The position numbers and the translations under genes were made by a program. This document shows, piece after piece, positions 58,202 through 64,000 of a stretch of DNA of 64,000 nucleotides; the first letter of the stretch is position 1; each line of letters opens with the position of its first letter. Source of the DNA: Alopecurus myosuroides (taxonomy: Eukaryota; Streptophyta; Magnoliopsida; Poales; Poaceae); contig CM054059.1 of NCBI GenBank assembly GCA_028641055.1, forward strand, positions 49,423,682 to 49,487,681, in the 5' to 3' direction. The notes beneath the pieces were generated by a model. The model searched no databases. It saw nothing but the letters and a program-made list of their open reading frames with translations, and was not told the origin of the DNA.

Positions 58202-58413
58202 CTGAATGGAAATGCATTTTAGCACAACAATAGAAAAGGATAGACTTGGAAACCGAAAGAGAGATTATTCCGACGCATGAATAGATAACCAACAGGTACA
58301 TCATCACATGTTCAAATACATCAGAATATCCAACACACCACAAATGGTTCAAATGCCAAAGGATAACTAAACATAGCTAAGAATGGATACATCGGTACTC
58401 CCATGCTCATCAC
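58202..58413 (-). other. candidate intron between the pre-gag ORF and gag
   Basis: Read on the minus strand: donor TGC|GTGATG at 58414/58413 and acceptor TTCCATTCAG|G at 58202/58201, 212 nt long with a T-rich 3' part. Removal joins the upstream ORF to the gag start in frame and removes its stop. The donor match to consensus is only moderate. Confidence 0.4.
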
Positions 58414-59225
58414 GCAGGACGGCGATTAGGAGTACGGCGAGAGGTACGGTGAGGAGAACGCCCACGAAAGTAGGTAGAACGACGATCCACATAGATCTGT
58501 CGTGGCCTGAGAGCGACTCTAGGTGTGGTGAAGTACATAGTGTCGACTACCTGTGCTCCAAAGCGAGGAATCCTAGTGTAACCAGCACCGAGGTTGAGGA
58601 GTGGACCTCTGATTGGCTCGTAACCTCCAGCATCTGGCAGACGACGTCCAACTGGCTGATCGAAACGTGCAAAGCGCTCGTCTCCAACAAAGTCTGTGGT
58701 GTAAGTCGCCAGACGAGTCAAAGCAAGGTAGAGCTGCTCTCTGACTGAAGCCAACTCCTGAGATAGTGTGCTGGCAACTGCGTCACTGTGCCTCACAAAC
58801 TGAGCGGTGGTGTGCAGCCTGGAGTTATCATGCTCGTAGACATCCAAGTTGTCGTAGAGAGTGAAGTGAGCTCCCTCCGAAGTGATGTAACCACGGGGGA
58901 TGTGGCGATAGATAGAATCGTCAAATCCCCAGTAGTCAGCACGAAGGACGGTGAGACTCACATAAGCTGCCTGCTGCACAGCCATATCCACTGTGGAACC
59001 TACTGCCTCGTAGCGGTGGACTACGCTCATGCCATCATCTGACAGAATGTAGACGATAGCCTGGTAGTAGGTCTGGTCAAACTCTCGCTGCTGCTCGTAG
59101 ACCTGGTACTCTGGTGCCCAACGGAAACCCAAAAAAGTGACCATGTCTCTCAGCATCTCCGGATAACCGGCAGTGCTCTCACAACGAGTCATCCGAACCA
59201 CCTACGGGTAGAACCTGAGATCCAT
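58410..59225 (-). pseudogene. extra ORF upstream of gag in element G
   Basis: Located between the primer site and gag, on the same strand. The likely original start is ATG 59225 (MDLRFYP), with a stop at codon 8 (59204-59202); after it the frame is open for 263 codons from ATG 59201 to the stop at 58410. The protein has no domain I know. It has MVTFLGFRWAPEYQVYEQQR near the start, many Tyr and Arg residues, a predicted helical middle (SQELASVREQLYLALTRL) and a very basic Arg-rich tail (RGRSPHRTSRRTPNRRPA). Similar hypothetical proteins occur in grass genomes to my recollection. A basic tail could bind RNA. It may be an independent accessory protein or, through the intron at 58202-58413, an N-terminal extension of gag. 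Confidence 0.6.
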
Positions 59226-59750
59226 CTGCAGATGATCGGGGAAGTTTTGATTAGACGCCGGTAGAGAACTGAAGTGGAAAGCAACAACAAGGTTTCAACG
59301 GACGAAAAGGATGTTGAGAAGAACAGGATATCGAAGCAACATCGGGAAACACGAGACCAAAACACTCCTGAGGTACTACGGAAAACCCATCCGGGCTTCT
59401 AAAGGATCAATATCTACTGCTTAAGGAATAGAGGATCTGCTTCCTGGGCTTACATGCCTCCGTTCTCAATCGTGAGTAGGCAACATGATAAATCATGTCA
59501 CAACCACCTCCATTCCTATGGTCTAGTAGATATAACTATCCTAGAGAAACCAGGATTCGTGAAAACCTAACTTGAAAGTTTAGATGAGAAGGGAAAACAA
59601 CGTTGCACTTCCTTACCAGAAAAGGGAGGGTGGGTGGGGAAAGAAATAAAAGAACAGAATTCCTACTCTCACGTTTCATTTTTCCTATATAGCTACAAAA
59701 TAGTTTCTAGACTCAACTGCGACCAGTAAAAGGGATCCTACAGGCAGACA
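59226..59750 (-). other. 5' leader of element G
   Basis: About 525 bp between primer site and extra ORF. No ORF of interest. It would hold packaging signals by position. Confidence 0.5.
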
Positions 59751-59763
59751 CGCTCTGATACCA
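59751..59763 (-). other. primer-binding site of element G (initiator tRNA-Met type)
   Basis: The minus strand reads TGGTATCAGAGCG, 2 nt inside the 5' LTR. The first 12 nt are complementary to the 3' end of plant initiator tRNA-Met. Confidence 0.88.
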
Positions 59764-59765
59764 TT

Positions 59766-62700
59766 TGTCGCACCCGGACTTCTAGAGGATACTCACAGTC
59801 TGCTAAATAGTAGAACAAATGGCTTACGGGGCATACCGGCACCCGCATCTCAATATGAGCAGGCCAACACGTAAACGTGTGACAACCATTCTCTACTATC
59901 CATCGTCTGCGCAAACCATCCCATAGAAATCAGGACACTTCCGTTGACGTACTTCATAACATACACACATGGTACGTCAACGGCATTAGAACAACTGATA
60001 TCACAACATATCTCTAAGACACAAAAGATTGAAATAAGTTGCAAATAGCTCTCACTAGAGCAGAGATAGCAAATACAATCATCCAGAGGACACATGTCCC
60101 AACAATTCATCATTACATCACAGCGGAAGCATCCAAAGTGTCCGAGTACAGACAAGATCCAAATAGGCCTAAGAGGCCGGAAACGAAAAGACGGAGCCCA
60201 TCCACAATGCCTCGGATCCTGCCCGGGTCCGCTATCTACTCGTCAGCAGCCTCGTCAAACTCCACGTAGTAACCATCACGGGGATCCTCGTAAGCGTAGT
60301 CTACGGAAACCACAGCCCCAAAGGGGTCAGTACATAAACGTACTGGCAAGCAAGACTCACAAGATACCATAGTGTACCTGGCAACACCAAGTACAGATGC
60401 TTTGGGTTCAACGGAAGAATAGGTGATACAAAAGTGCGGCAGCAGGCTGCTCTAACCAACTACAGAAACATGCTATAACTTCCGGCTAACAAAAAAGGAG
60501 ATAAGATAGCGTATCGTAACCAACTACAACTAACTCCAAACAAACCCATCCTGGATCTTGCCCCTTATCCAAAGAAGCAATCCGAGGATAACTCACACAG
60601 TTGGATTAATGATGGTTCAAGTTATTGTGTCGATAAAACTATTACTACTCAAGTTATCATTAGTTAGGTGTAAGTTGTTCTGAGTACTTGTTAGCCAGTA
60701 CTTTCACCAAGTTAACCATAACCGCGGAAAACACGGCTTCTCGAGAAGATTTATCCCTGCAGGGGTGCACCAATTTGGCCGTACACGTAAGAATAACCCG
60801 CCAGATGGAATGCCTCCCACCAAGCGGGGCACTCAACACAACTCAACTCTTCTTCGCATCAAGCCCAAAGAACCACGTGTTGTGCGTGCGCGGCTAATCG
60901 AGCCCCCACGAAGAGAAGGGGGACCCTCATAGCACTCTAAGACCACGCCGCCCTAAATGCCGACTACAAAAGTTCCACCCTGGCCTCGGGTTCGTACCTG
61001 CATATGCGTGCATCAAATGGAAAGCCCGAACTAAGTGTGGCGATTTGGACGAGATGCGAATCGAATCAAATTGAGGGGGGCGCCCATACACGCTTCCCAC
61101 ATGCGGTTAGTGCGCTCATCATGGATCAGTAGACAAGACCCTTTTCCTAATTAGGGTCGACACTAGCAGGCCTCAAAACCACGCGGGCCTCCTGCCGGTG
61201 CCTTATCATCAATTTAGCATTACCTCGAAATTAACAGGTTGTTGTTTAACATCGAGCCCCAGAACATAATAGAAATATAGTAACAGAAAGTAACGGGTAA
61301 CGGACTCGAGCAGAAACAACCCTAAGCATGCTAGTAAGACACGGGCAACAAGCAATGGGGTTATAGGTGTGGAGGTGAGGCTATATCAGGGTTAAAGGAT
61401 AACATGTGATAGGTTCGTAACAGAAGCAACGATTCATAGGGCTAGCAGGATAGACAACGGAAAGTATCGGTATCCAATGTTGAAAGGAACACAATGGTTC
61501 ATGTGAGTGAATACTTGCCTGTAAACTCAGCAGCCTGGTACTGAGCTAGATCCTCAGAAGGGGTGTCGTAAACCTCGTCTGTCTCAACGTCGTCGTCTAT
61601 CCGAGAAGAAGCAAACAAACAACGCAGAGAGACAAACAATCAATAACATGGCATAGTGCACAATCATGGGATGATGCATGACCATTTAATTGATGCACCA
61701 AAAATAAACTAGTTGACATGGTAACATAACATAATTAAATGGATCCACATGCAATTTGGATTGCATATGGAAAGCCCATGAATTATGGTTGGAATAATTG
61801 TTTTACAACTAATCAACAGGTGAAAGTGGATTAGTATGATGCATGGATGAGGAAAACAGAAAAATAACAACAATAGAAACAATTTTGAAATAAGGTTTAC
61901 CAAGTTTGGAATTTTATTTATTAAGTTATGGAATTTTGGTTCCTTAAAGGTGTTACACAAGCATTTGTTGTTTTCATCAATTTAAATTGTCCAAAATAGA
62001 TAACAAAGTTCATATTTGGAAAGAACACAAAATTTTAGGTGGATTACATGTTTCAAATATTGAAAAAGGAAATAATATGAATTAATTGGGAATTAAACAA
62101 GTTTAAACAAGATTTAAATGAATTAAATTCAAGTATGAATTTATTTGAATTTTTATTTGTTCAAAACATTAAACCAATTTCATATTTGAAAAGTTTATAC
62201 TTTTCTAGTTTGAAAACATATTTCATATGTTCAAAAATAATTTAATTTGAGCAAGTTATGAATTTAGCAAATTTAAATGATTTAAACAAGGTTTAAATTA
62301 TTTAACCAATTTTAATTATTCAAAACATGAAACAAATTTTTATATTCGAAAAGGTGGTTTAAAATGGCATGGAAAACATATTTTATTTGTGTTATTTGAA
62401 TTAAGTTTGAATTAGTTATGGAATTAACCAAAATTAAGATGATTTGTTTGAATTTGAAATTTGAATACATTTAAAATATTCAAAACAGAAAACAAATGAT
62501 TTAAATAGGTAGGGAATTTAATTTGGTTCAGTAAACATATTTTATTTATATTATTTGGAGTTGGATTTTAAAAGTTATTTGCATTTCAATTATAGGGACT
62601 ATTCTGTAATTCCTTTGGACTTAGTTTAAAAGAAAAACCGGGCAGAAAAATTAGTTACACTGCGCAGTGGCTAGCCAGAGCCACTGACAGGGGGGGCCCT

Positions 62701-64000
62701 GGCCACCTGGCGCTGCGTGGCCGCGGGTAGAGGCCTACGTGGCCATCACTGCCACAGGCAGGTGGGCCTCCTGCCTGCCCGCGTGGCAAATGGCAAAAAA
62801 AGGGGGGTTAAACTGCGCCGCGGGGGGTCGAACCCTGGTCTCGGGCTCGCGCACGCAACACTGCTACCACTGCGGTAGCTGCTGAGTTCGTTGACAGGTA
62901 AGGGGGCGAGGGAGGATATCGTTCAGTTTCAGTTGGCTAACTGAAACTGACGAAGCTGCTGGCTTTTTCTGAACCTGACGGAAGGCCATCGCCGGCGGCT
63001 AGCCGCTGCTGCTGCTCAAGCTGTGTGCGTTGTGCTTGCGTGTGGTGCTGCGTGTGCGCGCGGTGCAGAGAGGAGGAAGGAGAGAGGTGAGGTGAGCTCA
63101 CAGGGAGGAGTTTCAGAGGGAGGAGCAGGGCTCGGGGCAGAGGTGGAAGCCGGCGATGTCGAGGACGGCGGCGGCGCTCCGGTGGGTCTCCGGCAACGAG
63201 GAGACGTCGAGGAGGAAGAGGGGAGTACGAGGGTCTGATCCCCGTACTCAAACTGCACGGAGGCGCAGCGTTTCGCCGACGATCATCGGAGGGAGGTGGT
63301 GGTGGCGCTCGGTGGATTCAGAGGTGGTGGTGATGAAGTGGTACAAAGAGGAAGCGATCGGCGGCGTTGAGGGAGAGATGGAGGGGAATTAGGGTTAGGG
63401 CGGAGCTAGGGCTCGGGGGTAGAGCTATATGGAGAGGGGAAGCGCCCGTGGCCGTCCCACTGCTACAGCGGCGACGTGGACAGCCGGATCGGCTGCCGTA
63501 CAGGTTGAAGACGACCTCGAAGAGGTATCGGGCCGTGGGGGTGTGGTGGGCTGGCCCAACTGGGCTGGCCTGCCCACCCCTCTCTGTTTTCTTTTATTTT
63601 TTTGTTCTGTTTTTTTTTTTGCTGATTTGAAAAAGGAAGAAAAGGCTAGGGTTTTTGGGGTAGAAAATTTTGGGATAAATTTGTAACAATTATTTATTGT
63701 AACAGCAACATTGCAAAGTTTAGTTTTTCCAAAATATTTCAAATATGTTGCTGTTTGGAATTTGTTTGAAATTTGATGGGATTTTAATATTAATTGAAAT
63801 AATTGAACTTAAGCAAATAAATTTTTAAATTCATGTTTCTTTGAAATAAGTGATTGATTTGTTTTGTAAGTTTCATAACTTTCCAATGGTTGCTGTTTGG
63901 AATTGGATTTGAAAATTTGAATGCAAAAGAATTTAAGTGAATTATTAAAAGGAACAAATTGATAGTTTGAGCTTTTCATTTTTAATGGAACCCAAGGGAT
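59766..64000 (-). repeat. 5' LTR of element G, cut by the window end
   Basis: It matches 49383-53594; about 230 bp are missing at the window end. It holds the 22 bp absent from the other LTR (about 61394-61415, flanked by GGTT) and otherwise shows mostly single-base differences. Confidence 0.9.

Larger units (their letters stand above)
49383..64000 (-). mobile_element. Tekay/Del-type chromovirus G (Ty3), 5' LTR incomplete in window
   Basis: A minus-strand element with 4.4-kb LTRs: 3' LTR 49383-53826, polypurine tract 53827-53844, gag-pol 53863-58200, an extra ORF 58410-59225, primer site 59751-59763 and 5' LTR from 59766 beyond the window. Domain order protease, RT, RNase H, integrase and chromodomain places it in the chromovirus branch, and the long LTRs suit Tekay/Del. 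The left flank 49378-49382 (TAGAA) should recur as a TSD outside the window. The two LTRs differ by roughly 25-30 bases in their first 1.85 kb (counted by eye), so insertion is recent. Confidence 0.9.

Overview
The window looks like gene-poor intergenic DNA from a large-genome grass, most likely a Triticeae species (wheat, barley, rye or Aegilops type). This is inferred from the element types: long-LTR Ty3 elements, Athila-like LTRs starting TGATACGTC with a tRNA-Asp primer site, a SIRE/Maximus-like Ty1 element, and CACTA and PIF/Harbinger DNA transposons, all nested in each other. I found no intact cellular protein gene and no rRNA or tRNA gene. Almost every base belongs to a mobile element or its remnant, and most insertion boundaries can be fixed from target-site duplications (TSDs) visible in the sequence.

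Layout. (1) 1-3168: 3' part of a Ty3 element F, with a multi-exon gene on the antisense strand next to its 3' LTR. (2) 3169 to ~27015: a decayed SIRE/Maximus-like Ty1 element (pol remnant, spliced env-like gene, 3' LTR). It is split by Athila-like solo LTR A (5485-13003, TSD GGGGG), which is itself split by a 5.9-kb long solo LTR E (6499-12442, TSD GGTGG); by minus-strand Athila-like element B (14574-21254, TSD AGGAT); and by minus-strand deletion derivative D (23381-26782, TSD CTCCC). (3) 27016-28926: PIF/Harbinger transposase pseudogene. (4) 28927-30526: unassigned sequence with a SINE-like insertion, the best candidate for low-copy DNA. (5) 30527-31088: a second, inverted PIF remnant. (6) 31089 to ~47690: CACTA transposon with a TNP2-like pseudogene, inverted TATA-containing modules, tandem repeats and a minus-strand ORF. 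It is split by Athila-like element C (36652-45434), which contains a MITE sitting inside a (TA)n tract. (7) 47691-49382: GC-rich LTR-like DNA and a truncated gag on the minus strand. (8) 49383 to beyond the end: a young Tekay/Del-type chromovirus G on the minus strand with 4.4-kb LTRs, an extra ORF before gag, and a pol with five stops but no frameshift.

How the parts relate. B and C share LTRs and about 3 kb of 3' noncoding DNA but carry different coding modules (a 264-aa acidic ORF in B, gag-protease only in C). Neither has reverse transcriptase or integrase, so both must have depended on an autonomous relative. The most notable observations are the spliced antisense gene in F, the pre-gag ORF in G that a GT-AG intron would join in frame to gag, the LTR of C extended over a second primer-binding site, and the (TA)n-embedded MITE whose empty site is preserved in B.
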